In this document: positions 50,413 to 58,465 of the stretch, piece by piece
How positions within the stretch are numbered: position 1 is the stretch's first letter
Layout of the letters: the number at the start of each line of letters is the position of its first letter
Source of the DNA: Brachymonas sp049977365
Lineage (GTDB): Bacteria > Pseudomonadota > Gammaproteobacteria > Burkholderiales > Burkholderiaceae_C
Assembly: GCF_049977365.1 (NCBI RefSeq)
Contig: NZ_JBNGEN010000001.1
Coordinates: forward strand, 744,001 to 808,000
Reading direction: 5' to 3'
Length of the DNA stretch: 64,000 nucleotides
Notes under the pieces: generated by a model
Seen by the model: the letters and a program-made list of their open reading frames with translations, nothing else
Databases searched by the model: none
Told to the model about the DNA's origin: nothing
Program-made: the position numbers and the translations under genes

Positions 50413-52053
50413 ATGAAATCAATCTGGATCGTGGATGACGACGAGTCCATCCGCTTCGTGCTGCAGAAGGCGCTGGCGCGCGACCAGCTTCCCGTGACGA
50501 GCTTCTCGTGCCCCAGCCAGGTGCTGGCCGCACTCGACAAGCCCGCCCAGTATGGCCAGCCCCTGGTGCTGGTCAGCGACATCCGCATGCCGGATCCGGA
50601 GGGCCTCTCGGGACTGGACCTGCTCAACCGCGTGCAGGAGCGCCTGCCCGCACTGCCCGTCATCGTGATGACGGCGTTTTCCGACCTTGACAGCGCCGTA
50701 TCGGCCTTTCAGGGCGGTGCCTTCGAATACCTGCCCAAACCCTTCGATGTGCCCAAGGCCGTCGAGCTCATTCGCCGTGCCGCCCAGGAAAGCCAGCGCG
50801 AGGAATTCACCGAAGAGGCCGACGAAAACGTCATGCCCCAGGAAATCCTGGGACAGGCCCCTGCCATGCAGGATGTGTTCCGCGCCATCGGCCGCCTCAG
50901 CCAGAGCCATGTGACGGTGCTGGTCACCGGTGCGAGCGGCACGGGCAAGGAGCTGGTGGCCCGTGCCCTGCACCGCCATTCCCCCCGCGCCAAGGGCCCC
51001 TTCGTCGCCATCAACACGGCCGCCATTCCCAAGGACCTGCTCGAAAGCGAACTTTTCGGCCACGAGCGAGGCTCTTTCACTGGCGCACAGGCCCAGCGCC
51101 GTGGACGCTTCGAACAGGCCGAAGGCGGCACCCTCTTCCTCGACGAAATCGGCGACATGCCCTTCGAGCTGCAGACACGCCTGCTGCGTGTGCTCAGCGA
51201 TGGGCACTTCTACCGTGTCGGTGGCCACAGCGCCATCAAGGCCAACGTCCGCATCATCGCCGCCACGCACCAGAATCTGGAAGACCGCGTGCGCCTGGGC
51301 GAATTCCGCGAGGATCTCTTCCACCGCCTCAACGTGATCCGTCTGCGTTTGCCGGCCCTGCATGAACGCCGGGAAGATGTCCCCATTTTGGTGCGTCATT
51401 TTCTCCAAACCAGTGCCCAGCAGCTGGGCGTCGAACCCAAGCGGCTCAGCGACGAGGCCATGCAGCGCCTCTCCGCCTTCAGCTTTCCGGGCAATGTGCG
51501 CCAGCTCGAAAACATCTGCCACTGGCTGACCGTCATGTCCCCGTCGCAGATCGTCGAGGTCAAGGATCTCCCTCCCGAAGTCCTTACCGAATCGGCCACT
51601 GCAGGCGCCCCGGCCCCCTCGGCAGCCTCCGATGCCGCACTGTCCTTCAACACGGCCCCTGCTGCCCTGCGCTCTTCGCTGCCCCCCGAAGGCACGGACA
51701 CAACTGCATCAGGCAGTCCGTCGGTCTCAGGCGGTACGGTGATCCCCGTCTCCGCTCCGGTGGCCGAGCCCATGTCGCTGCCACAAGGCTGGCCCACCAC
51801 CGATGGACATGCCCTGATGGACCTCACCCAAACCCTGGCGACAGACTGGAAGCAGGGCCTGGCCCATGCAGCCCAGCTGCTGCTCGAGCAGGGACGAAAC
51901 GACATCTGGGAAGCGCTCATCGGCGAATGCGAACGCACCCTCATCCGCACGGCCCTGCATTCGACGCACCAGCGCCGCATCGAGGCTGCTCACCGGCTGG
52001 GCATCGGGCGCAACACCATCACGCGCAAGATTCAGGAACTCGGGCTGGAATAA
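50413..52053 (+). CDS. glnG: Nitrogen regulation response regulator NtrC (GlnG)
   Basis: NtrC activates sigma-54 promoters of nitrogen-assimilation genes. The 546-residue product has a receiver with Asp56 in LVSDIRMPD and Lys109 in YLPKPFD, a AAA+ domain with Walker A TGASGTGKELVARA (172-185), the sigma-54 contact loop GSFTGA at 220-225 and Walker B LFLDEIGD (241-248). A Fis-type HTH ends the protein (RIEAAHRLGIGRNTITRKIQ). It is longer than enteric NtrC (about 470) because of a Ser/Ala/Thr-rich linker of about 90 residues before the HTH. The loop reads GSFTGA rather than the usual GAFTGA. I start it at 50413 (MKSIWIVDDDESI). Confidence 0.94.
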   Translation: MKSIWIVDDDESIRFVLQKALARDQLPVTSFSCPSQVLAALDKPAQYGQPLVLVSDIRMPDPEGLSGLDLLNRVQERLPALPVIVMTAFSDLDSAVSAFQGGAFEYLPKPFDVPKAVELIRRAAQESQREEFTEEADENVMPQEILGQAPAMQDVFRAIGRLSQSHVTVLVTGASGTGKELVARALHRHSPRAKGPFVAINTAAIPKDLLESELFGHERGSFTGAQAQRRGRFEQAEGGTLFLDEIGDMPFELQTRLLRVLSDGHFYRVGGHSAIKANVRIIAATHQNLEDRVRLGEFREDLFHRLNVIRLRLPALHERREDVPILVRHFLQTSAQQLGVEPKRLSDEAMQRLSAFSFPGNVRQLENICHWLTVMSPSQIVEVKDLPPEVLTESATAGAPAPSAASDAALSFNTAPAALRSSLPPEGTDTTASGSPSVSGGTVIPVSAPVAEPMSLPQGWPTTDGHALMDLTQTLATDWKQGLAHAAQLLLEQGRNDIWEALIGECERTLIRTALHSTHQRRIEAAHRLGIGRNTITRKIQELGLE

Positions 52054-52091
52054 CAAAAACCGCGCAGCAGGTCAAAAGCCTGCAGCGCGGT
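52054..52091 (-). terminator. Terminator between ntrC and the small secreted protein gene (bidirectional)
   Basis: ACCGCGC-A-GCAGG (52059-52071) pairs with CCTGC-A-GCGCGGT (52079-52091) around TCAAAAG. On the minus strand a TTTTTG tract follows, so it is best as the terminator of the 52150-52695 gene; on the plus strand it lies five bases after the ntrC stop and may also serve it. Confidence 0.75.
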
Positions 52092-52149
52092 TGCGTCCTG
52101 CAAAGGGAGCATGGCAGGAAGGCGAAGTCTCTCCCTGCATCACGCAGTC

Positions 52150-52695
52150 TTACCCGCCCGCACGTCCCAGTTCGCGGCGCAGCCCTGCCAGATCGCTCTC
52201 GGCACGCTGGATGCTGGCACGCAGGCCCGCCACACGTTCCAGGTACTTCTGGTAGTTGTGCGTTTCAGAGCCCATGCGCTCAGGCTCGCCGTTGTTGTAT
52301 TCCCGGCGCAGATCGGCCAGCTTCTGGGTCGTGCGCTGCCACTCGGCCTGCAGAATGGCGCGAGCCCCTGCCTCGCGGGTACGCTGGGTCGTATCCTCGA
52401 TGCGCCGTGGCGTGGGGGTGTTGCTCAGAGGAGCAGGACGGCTCTGCGCACGCATGCGCGGACTCGCCACTGCAGGCACCACGGATGCACTGCCCCCCGT
52501 CACCCCATGAATCGTTCCACCCCGCACCACGGTCACATTGCCGCCACGCAGGGCTACACATCCCCCCTGACGGATGCGCTCGGCACTGTTGGTGTATTCG
52601 TTGCCACACCGATAGATACGGCTCTGTGCCTGGGCAGGCAGCACGGCTCCCACGCCCAGCACTCCCAACGACAAGAGCAATCCCAGTTTCTTCAT
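52150..52695 (-). CDS. Exported coiled-coil protein with DUF4124-like N-terminus
   Basis: A 181-residue protein of unknown function. A clear Sec signal peptide (MKKLGLLLSLGVLGVGAVLPAQAQ) ends near residue 24, followed by SRIYRCGNEYTN, reminiscent of the YRC-type start of DUF4124 proteins, and a cysteine in RQGGCVALRGGNV. After a Pro/Ala-rich middle (about 75-105) the C-terminal third (about 118-178: EWQRTTQKLADLRREYNN and LAGLRRELGR) should be a coiled coil. In relatives similar genes lie next to glnA. It ends with a strong terminator. Confidence 0.7.
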   Translation of the reverse strand: MKKLGLLLSLGVLGVGAVLPAQAQSRIYRCGNEYTNSAERIRQGGCVALRGGNVTVVRGGTIHGVTGGSASVVPAVASPRMRAQSRPAPLSNTPTPRRIEDTTQRTREAGARAILQAEWQRTTQKLADLRREYNNGEPERMGSETHNYQKYLERVAGLRASIQRAESDLAGLRRELGRAGG

Positions 52696-52832
52696 GCTTG
52701 ACTCTCTCGACTTCCGTCAATGACCAGATGGACAACGCACACCACCCATCGACTGACCAGTGGTGACATGAGTATCTGACAGTTACAAAGAAAAACCAAG
52801 AGACACTGTCCAGGTTTTACATTTCGGGCAAC

Positions 52833-52858
52833 AAAAAAGCGGCTTGCGCCGCTTTTTT
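52833..52858 (-). terminator. Rho-independent terminator of glnA
   Basis: AAAAAAGCGGC, loop TTGC, GCCGCTTTTTT: a symmetrical hairpin with T-tracts on both strands, about 16 bases after the glnA stop codon at 52874. It can work in both directions. Confidence 0.9.
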
Positions 52859-52873
52859 GCGAATACCACCGGC

Positions 52874-54289
52874 TTACAGCGAGTAGTACATTTCGAACTC
52901 AACCGGGTGCGGCTGAATGCGCAGCTTGTTCACTTCGCTCATCTTGAGCTCAATGTAGGCGTCGAGCATGCTGTCGGTGAAGACACCGCCCTTGGTCAGG
53001 AACGCACGGTCCTTGTCCAGCTCTTCGAGGGCCTGATCCAGGCTGTGGCAGACGGTCGGCACCAGCTTGTCCTCTTCGGGCGGCAGATGGTACAGATCCT
53101 TGGTGGCAGCCTCTCCGGGGTGGATCTTGTTTTCCACGCCATCCAGACCGGCCATCAGCAGGGCAGCAAAGCCCAGGTAGGGGTTCATCATCGGGTCGGG
53201 GAAACGGGCCTCGACGCGACGTGCCTTGTCGCTCATCACGTGCGGAATGCGGATGGAGGCAGAGCGGTTGCGGCTGGAGTAAGCCAGCTTCACGGGAGCC
53301 TCGAAGTGCGGCACCAGACGCTTGTAGCTGTTGGTGGAGGGGTTGGTGATGGCGTTCAGGGCGCGTGCGTGCTTGATGATGCCGCCGATGTAGTAGATGG
53401 CGAAATCGGACAGGCCTGCATAGCCGTTGCCTGCGAACAGGTTCTTGCCATCCTTCCAGACGGACTGGTGCACGTGCATGCCGCTGCCGTTGTCACCTGC
53501 ATAGGGCTTGGGCATGAAGGTTGCGGTCTTGCCATAGGCGTTGGCCACGTTCCACACCACATACTTCTGGAGCTGGGTCCAGTCGGCGCGCTGCACCAGC
53601 GTGCTGAACTTGGTACCGATCTCGTTCTGGCCTGCGCCCGCCACTTCGTGGTGGAACACTTCGACCGGAATGCCCAGGGATTCGAGGATCATGACCATCT
53701 CGGCGCGCATGTCCTGCGTGCTGTCGACGGGGGGAACGGGGAAGTAGCCGCCCTTGATGGTGGGACGGTGGCCCTTGTTGCCGCCGTCGAAGTCGCGGCC
53801 GCTGTTCCAGGGAGCCTCGTACTCATCGATTTCGTACATGGTGCGGCCCATTTCGGTACTGAAGCGCACGCCATCGAAGATGAAGAATTCGGGTTCAGGT
53901 CCGAAGTAGGCGGCATCGCCCAGGCCGGAAGCCTTGAGGTACGCTTCAGCGCGCTTGGCGATGGAGCGGGGATCGCGGTCATAGGCCTTGCCGTCGCCCG
54001 GTTCGAGCACGTCACAGGTCAGCACCAGCGTCGTTTCCTCGAAGAAGGGGTCGACCACCGCAGTTTCTGCATCGGGCATGAGCAGCATGTCGGATGCTTC
54101 GATGCCCTTCCAGCCTGCGACGGAGGAACCGTCGAACGCGTGGCCTTCGGAGAACTTGCCCTCGTCAAAGGCGGAGATGGGCACGGTCACGTGCTGCTCC
54201 TTGCCACGGGTGTCGGTGAAGCGGAAGTCGACAAACTTGACCTCGTTCTCCTTCACCATGCTCATCACTTCAGCGACGGTTTTTGCCAT
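52874..54289 (-). CDS. glnA: Glutamine synthetase, type I
   Basis: GlnA makes glutamine from glutamate, ammonia and ATP, the main ammonium-assimilation step, as a dodecamer. The 471-residue product has the family blocks DGSSVAGWKGIEASDM, YFGPEPEFFIFDGVRF, AGAGQNEIGTKF and FMPKPYAGDNGSGMHVHQS. Tyr400 in KDLYHLPPEE is the adenylylation site used by GlnE, so it is of the regulated GSI-beta type. The start at 54289 has GAGGAGA eight bases upstream. A sigma-54 promoter and an NtrC dyad lie upstream, and a strong terminator follows. Confidence 0.98.
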   Translation of the reverse strand: MAKTVAEVMSMVKENEVKFVDFRFTDTRGKEQHVTVPISAFDEGKFSEGHAFDGSSVAGWKGIEASDMLLMPDAETAVVDPFFEETTLVLTCDVLEPGDGKAYDRDPRSIAKRAEAYLKASGLGDAAYFGPEPEFFIFDGVRFSTEMGRTMYEIDEYEAPWNSGRDFDGGNKGHRPTIKGGYFPVPPVDSTQDMRAEMVMILESLGIPVEVFHHEVAGAGQNEIGTKFSTLVQRADWTQLQKYVVWNVANAYGKTATFMPKPYAGDNGSGMHVHQSVWKDGKNLFAGNGYAGLSDFAIYYIGGIIKHARALNAITNPSTNSYKRLVPHFEAPVKLAYSSRNRSASIRIPHVMSDKARRVEARFPDPMMNPYLGFAALLMAGLDGVENKIHPGEAATKDLYHLPPEEDKLVPTVCHSLDQALEELDKDRAFLTKGGVFTDSMLDAYIELKMSEVNKLRIQPHPVEFEMYYSL

Positions 54290-54362
54290 CTGGAATCTCC
54301 TCAAGAGGGTTACACAATTATTCAGAAAACCAACTTCATGGCGGCCTGCGGCGCAACGGGCA

Positions 54363-54378
54363 TGCACAAAACGTGCCA
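54363..54378 (-). promoter_or_regulatory. Sigma-54 (-24/-12) promoter of glnA
   Basis: On the minus strand TGGCACGTTTTGTGCA. Against TGGCACGNNNNTTGCW it has one difference (G for T) and exact GG to GC spacing. Transcription would start near 54352 and give a leader of about 62 bases to the glnA ATG. Confidence 0.8.
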
Positions 54379-54602
54379 ACGTACCATGAGACAGGAATGT
54401 ACACAGGATGCTCCGTGCACTCCGATACCCCGCCGGGGACTCGAAGGGGAACCGCCTTTACGGTCATTTCGTCCACCTGCTATTGTGCCTTGTGTTGCGG
54501 TTTTTTCCTGCCTCCGGGTTGACCGGCCGCAAAAAAACGGAAGGGTTCGCCCGCGTGATTCCCTCTGAAGACGGCAACCGAAAGGCACCACAAAAAGGCA
54601 TT

Positions 54603-54619
54603 TGCACCAAACAGGTGCA
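54603..54619. promoter_or_regulatory. NtrC-binding site upstream of glnA
   Basis: TGCACCAAACAGGTGCA fits TGCACCA-N3-TGGTGCA with one mismatch, and the symmetry extends by two more bases on each side. It is about 260 bases upstream of the predicted sigma-54 start site and three bases past the stop of the CinA-like gene. Confidence 0.75.
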
Positions 54620-54621
54620 AA

Positions 54622-55512
54622 TCATCGGCGCAATTCGGGGCCCAGATCACATCCCATGGCGCCAAGGCTGCGCACCATGTCCTCAAAGGCCGCATCCACC
54701 GCCTGCTGATCCCCTCCCTTGACCCCCAGATCGATGTGCGGGCCATATACGGGGTGATCCACGCTCGGCAGGCTGAAGACCTTGATGCCGGGATAGGTGG
54801 CCTCCAGCCGCTCCATCAGGGGAGTCAGGGCCGCCTCGTAGGCCTTGCGCACGATGATGGAACGCTCCACCCAATGGCGCCTTTCGAACCAGTGTGCATA
54901 GAACGTGTCGAGCACCCATTCCATCATGGGCCACGCCATGACCGGGAAACCCGGCATGAAGTGCACATGTCCGACCGAAAACCCGGCAATGCGGTTGTAA
55001 GGATTGGGAATGATGCTGGCCCCCTCTGGGAACATGGCCATCTGGAGACGCTGGAGATTGTCGGCACGCTCTTCGTCGAAAGGTTCGCCCTTTTCGCTGG
55101 CCACGTCGCGCATGCGCGCCAGTATCTGCGCCCGGGCAGCCGGGTGCATGGCGAGCGGAACGCCCAGTGCTTCTGCCGCAGCCTGCCGCGTGTGGTCATC
55201 CGGGGTGGCGCCAATGCCGCCACAGCTGAACACCACATCGCCACTGGCAAATGACCGCCGCAGCTGATCGGCGATGCGTGCACGGTCGTCCCCGATCATG
55301 TGCACATAGGACAGTGCCAGACCCCGCGCGCCCAGCAGCTCGATGGCCTTGGGCACATGCTTGTCGGCACGCCGGCCCGACAGCAGCTCGTCCCCCAGGA
55401 CCAGCAGCCCGAAAGTGGGCATCGAGGCGTGGGGAGCAGGCGGAACCACTCCCTCTGGCAAGGAGCCAGTCTGAAGGGATTCAGTCGATATTGCGGATGC
55501 AGGTGAATTCAT
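54622..55512 (-). CDS. CinA N-terminal-domain-like molybdopterin-binding protein
   Basis: A 296-residue protein with the MoaB/MogA-type domain of CinA: LLVLGDELLSGRRADKHVP at about 35-53, DVVFSCGGIGATPDDHTRQA at about 91-110 and MPGFPVMAWPMMEWVL. It lacks the C-terminal deamidase of full CinA. Related stand-alone proteins are called competence/damage-inducible CinA-like proteins; the reaction is unknown (nucleotide pyrophosphatase activity is known in the family). The start at 55512 has GGGAGA a few bases upstream. It is 63 bases downstream of the EI24 gene. Confidence 0.87.
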   Translation of the reverse strand: MNSPASAISTESLQTGSLPEGVVPPAPHASMPTFGLLVLGDELLSGRRADKHVPKAIELLGARGLALSYVHMIGDDRARIADQLRRSFASGDVVFSCGGIGATPDDHTRQAAAEALGVPLAMHPAARAQILARMRDVASEKGEPFDEERADNLQRLQMAMFPEGASIIPNPYNRIAGFSVGHVHFMPGFPVMAWPMMEWVLDTFYAHWFERRHWVERSIIVRKAYEAALTPLMERLEATYPGIKVFSLPSVDHPVYGPHIDLGVKGGDQQAVDAAFEDMVRSLGAMGCDLGPELRR

Positions 55513-55575
55513 GTTTTCTCCCGATGAAAGTTCCCGTTTGGCCGAGGGCGGCAGGCGTTCCACAGCCCTGCCAGG

Positions 55576-56481
55576 TCAAAGACGCGACACGAGGCCCCTG
55601 CCTTGCTGGGGCCCACCCTCGTCCATGGTACGCGCCGAGACATCGATGACGTCCATTGCGGCGGTTCTGGCTGCCTGCTCGGCATCGGCAGCAAGACGCA
55701 TCTGCTGCAGCACTGCCAGGCAGTAATGGGCAAACCACAGGGAGGAAAAGGCAAAGACCAGCGCATAGATCCACACGGCCACCGGCACCAGCAACACAAA
55801 GGCCACGGCAAAGAATGCCACCGAACTCCACACGACCCCGGGCGCTGCCCCCAGCAGTCCGACGATGATGCCCATGACCAGCAATTCCACGTGATGGCTG
55901 CGCATGAGGGCCCGCCTCTCCTCGCGGGAAGCAAAATCTGCCAGGGTGTCGTAGGCCATGACGCGATAGGTGAGCCAGCCCCAGATGAGCGGCGGCACGA
56001 TCAGCACCAGGGGGGGCACGAACCACAGGGGAATGCTCAGTCCCAACGCCACCAGCGCCAGCGCGGTATGCCCCAGAGACCATCCGACACTGCCGAAGAA
56101 GGAGCCTCCGTGGCGCTGCTCCAGAAGCGGAAAACGCCGCTCGGCCACCATGCGCGTCAGAGGGGGAGTCATGAAAAAGGCAATGGCCAGCAGGGAGACC
56201 AGCACCAGCAGCGGAGTGATGGCGAAGATCACCGTCAGCACCGGCACCACCGCCTTGAGCTGCGGCATGTGCAGCCACTCCACCGCACGGTCGATCACCG
56301 TCTGCAGCGCCGTACCCTCCAGGGCCTGGCGCACGGCATCGACCGCCGGCATCCATCCCCACTGCGCAAAAGCCAGTGCCACAGCGATGAGCAGCACGAG
56401 GGGCAGCAGGGACAGCACAATCACGCGGGGGTGCAGACAGTACGCCACCGCCCGCCAGAAAGCATCGAGCAAAATCTTCAT
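55576..56481 (-). CDS. EI24/CysZ-like integral membrane protein
   Basis: A 301-residue polytopic inner-membrane protein with six or seven hydrophobic helices. The N-terminus (FWRAVAYCLHPRVIVLSLLP) and the segments MTPPLTRMVAERRFP, PLIWGWLTYRVMAYDTLADF and ASREERRALMRSH are those of EI24-domain proteins, the family of the sulfate permease CysZ. No sulfate-assimilation gene is adjacent, so sulfate transport is not implied. The C-terminal 30 residues are polar. It precedes the CinA-like gene on the same strand. Confidence 0.85.
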   Translation of the reverse strand: MKILLDAFWRAVAYCLHPRVIVLSLLPLVLLIAVALAFAQWGWMPAVDAVRQALEGTALQTVIDRAVEWLHMPQLKAVVPVLTVIFAITPLLVLVSLLAIAFFMTPPLTRMVAERRFPLLEQRHGGSFFGSVGWSLGHTALALVALGLSIPLWFVPPLVLIVPPLIWGWLTYRVMAYDTLADFASREERRALMRSHHVELLVMGIIVGLLGAAPGVVWSSVAFFAVAFVLLVPVAVWIYALVFAFSSLWFAHYCLAVLQQMRLAADAEQAARTAAMDVIDVSARTMDEGGPQQGRGLVSRL

Positions 56482-56958
56482 GGCTGCACAGTGTAGGGGA
56501 ATGCTCCGCCACCTGCCGTGTCGGCCGCATCAGACAGGGCGGAAGCACTGGCGCCTGAACTTCCACAGTGTGCACAGGCATGCCAATGGGGCAAGGATTC
56601 GCGCCCACGCAACAATCCTGCAGCCGCTGCACGCCGCCCGGCATTGCAACTGCCTATAATCAAGGCATGATCCGCATGCAATATTCCATTCACACGCTGC
56701 AGCCCTTGCCGGTTGCAGGTGCAAGTGCATTTGCATCGATCTGCATCACCAAAACGACAACCATCAAGGGCTGATCCAGTCCAGGTTCGTCGTGCGCCAC
56801 TTTTCCCGGCCCAGACGAGCCGGGCACAGGTTCCTTTTTCCCCATCCGATGATCGTTCTGGCGCTGCCTGAAAAGGTTTGCTTTTCGTGCGCCCGGATCC
56901 TGCCTCGTCTTTCCGGGCCCCTCACTTTTAGGTCATCACTGAGAAAGGCGTGTACGCA
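56482..56958. other. Intergenic region between the EI24 gene and asd
   Basis: 477 bases of divergent promoter region. A TATAAT at 56655-56660 points toward asd but has no convincing -35 at 16-18 bases. Several TGCA-containing short repeats occur at about 56680-56755. I see no gene, no riboswitch I can recognise, and no strong hairpin. asd itself starts with a purine-rich GAGAAAGG upstream. Confidence 0.5.
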
Positions 56959-58095
56959 ATGAAAGTTGGCAATCTGGTCGGCCTCGTAGGCTGGCGTGGC
57001 ATGGTGGGTTCGGTTCTGATGGACCGCATGAAGGAAGAAAAGGACTTCGATCTGATCGAACCGGTTTTCTTCTCCACTTCCAATGCGGGCGGCGCTGCGC
57101 CCGACATGGCCAAGAACGAAAAAACCCTGCAGGACGCCTACGATCTGGAAGCGCTCCGCAGATGCGACGTGATTCTTTCCTGCCAGGGCGGCGACTACAC
57201 CACGGAGATTTTCCCCAAGCTTCGCGCCGCAGGCTGGAAGGGGCACTGGATCGATGCAGCCAGCACCCTGCGCATGAAGGACGATGCCGTCATCGTGCTC
57301 GATCCCGTGAACATGCCCGTCATCAAGAAGGCACTGGCCGAAGGGGGCAACAACTGGATCGGCGGCAACTGCACCGTGAGCTGCATGCTCATGGGCGTAG
57401 GGGCCCTCTACAAGGCCGGACTGGTCGAATGGATGAGCACCCAGACCTACCAGGCAGCCAGCGGAGGTGGCGCCCAGCACATGCGCGAGCTGCTCACGCA
57501 GTTCGGCACCCTGCATGGCGAAGTCCAGTCCCTGCTGCAGGATCCCAAGAGCGCCATTCTGGAAATCGACCGCATGGTCATCGCCAAGCAGCGTGCGCTG
57601 ACTGCCGCAGAAACTGCCAATTTCCTCGTGCCGCTCGGCGGCAGCCTGATTCCGTGGATCGACAAGGACCTGGGCGACGGCTACTCCCGCGAGGAATGGA
57701 AGGGCATGGCCGAAACCAACAAGATCATGGGACTGGGCGAAGGCTTCGGAACAGCCCCCATTCCCGTGGACGGGTACTGCGTGCGTGTGGGCGCCATGCG
57801 CTGCCACAGCCAGGCGCTGACCTTCAAGCTCAAGAAGGACGTGCCTGTGGCAGACATCGAGGCGCTGATCGCTGCCGACAATCCGTGGGCAAAGGTCGTG
57901 CCCAACAACAAGGAAGACACGCTCCGTGATCTCACTCCCGTGGCTGTGACCGGCACCATGACCATTCCGGTCGGACGCATTCGCAAGCTCGCCATGGGGC
58001 CGGAATATGTCGGCGCCTTCACGATCGGTGACCAGCTGCTCTGGGGCGCGGCCGAACCGCTGCGCCGCATGCTGCGCATCCTGCTGGAAGACTGA
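56959..58095 (+). CDS. asd: Aspartate-semialdehyde dehydrogenase
   Basis: Asd reduces aspartyl phosphate to aspartate semialdehyde, the branch point to lysine/diaminopimelate, threonine and methionine. The 378-residue product starts MKVGNLVGLVGWRGMVGSVL with the NADP motif; SCQGGDYTTEIFPKL and the active-site Cys138 in IGGNCTVSCMLM follow, with EEWKGMAETNKI and RVGAMRCHSQA further on. This is the proteobacterial subgroup. The start is ATG at 56959 rather than the GTG nine bases before it. A perfect terminator follows. Confidence 0.97.
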   Translation: MKVGNLVGLVGWRGMVGSVLMDRMKEEKDFDLIEPVFFSTSNAGGAAPDMAKNEKTLQDAYDLEALRRCDVILSCQGGDYTTEIFPKLRAAGWKGHWIDAASTLRMKDDAVIVLDPVNMPVIKKALAEGGNNWIGGNCTVSCMLMGVGALYKAGLVEWMSTQTYQAASGGGAQHMRELLTQFGTLHGEVQSLLQDPKSAILEIDRMVIAKQRALTAAETANFLVPLGGSLIPWIDKDLGDGYSREEWKGMAETNKIMGLGEGFGTAPIPVDGYCVRVGAMRCHSQALTFKLKKDVPVADIEALIAADNPWAKVVPNNKEDTLRDLTPVAVTGTMTIPVGRIRKLAMGPEYVGAFTIGDQLLWGAAEPLRRMLRILLED

Positions 58096-58178
58096 TCTCC
58101 TCCCTGCGTGCTCCCCCTCCATCCACCGGAACGGGAGCCAGGTACAGGGCACCGGACCGAGTGAACTTTGTCCCCTGA

Positions 58179-58213
58179 AGCCTTCATCGACTCGCTGTCG
58201 ATGAAGGCTTTTT
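58179..58213 (+). terminator. Rho-independent terminator of asd
   Basis: AGCCTTCATCGA, loop CTCGCTG, TCGATGAAGGCT and then TTTT. Perfect 12-base-pair stem about 85 bases after the asd stop. Confidence 0.92.
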
Positions 58214-58465
58214 GCATGGGTGCATGGCAACCGCATATTTGTCCTACACTACCCCGACGGATCGTCCTGACAGCAGAAACAGGCCAGCCTGCACGCAGGA
58301 GGGAGCGGATGTCCCTTTCGTCGTAGCCTATCTGCAACGAAACGTTTCATTTTACAAATCACTCGGTGACAATAGGCTGATCCGGCACTGAAGGTTGGCA
58401 GTGCAGGTCGGTTGCGATGCCGGCTCCCACTTCAAGACCTCGTTCACCCTGTCTCACACACGCCC
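58214..58465. promoter_or_regulatory. fimV upstream region with a GAAACGTTTC palindrome
   Basis: About 250 bases between the asd terminator and fimV. A perfect 10-base palindrome GAAACGTTTC (58339-58348), of the AAACGTTT type bound by many LacI/PurR-family repressors, lies 118 bases before the fimV ATG in an A/T-rich section. No clear -35/-10 pair could be fixed. Confidence 0.4.

Larger units (their letters stand above)
54290..54621. other. glnA control region
   Basis: 332 bases between glnA and the CinA-like gene, both on the minus strand. It holds the sigma-54 promoter and the NtrC dyad listed below, plus a weaker NtrC-like half-site, GGCACCA near 54585. No gene is supported in it. Confidence 0.7.

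Noticed and set aside
56655..56660. TATAAT as asd promoter
   Set aside because: No acceptable -35 at 16-18 bases and about 300 bases from the start codon, so I left it as a note only.
58233..58240. A further GCATATTT copy upstream of fimV, same as the 8-mer before the TctD-like gene
   Set aside because: A single isolated copy; not enough to connect fimV to that regulator.
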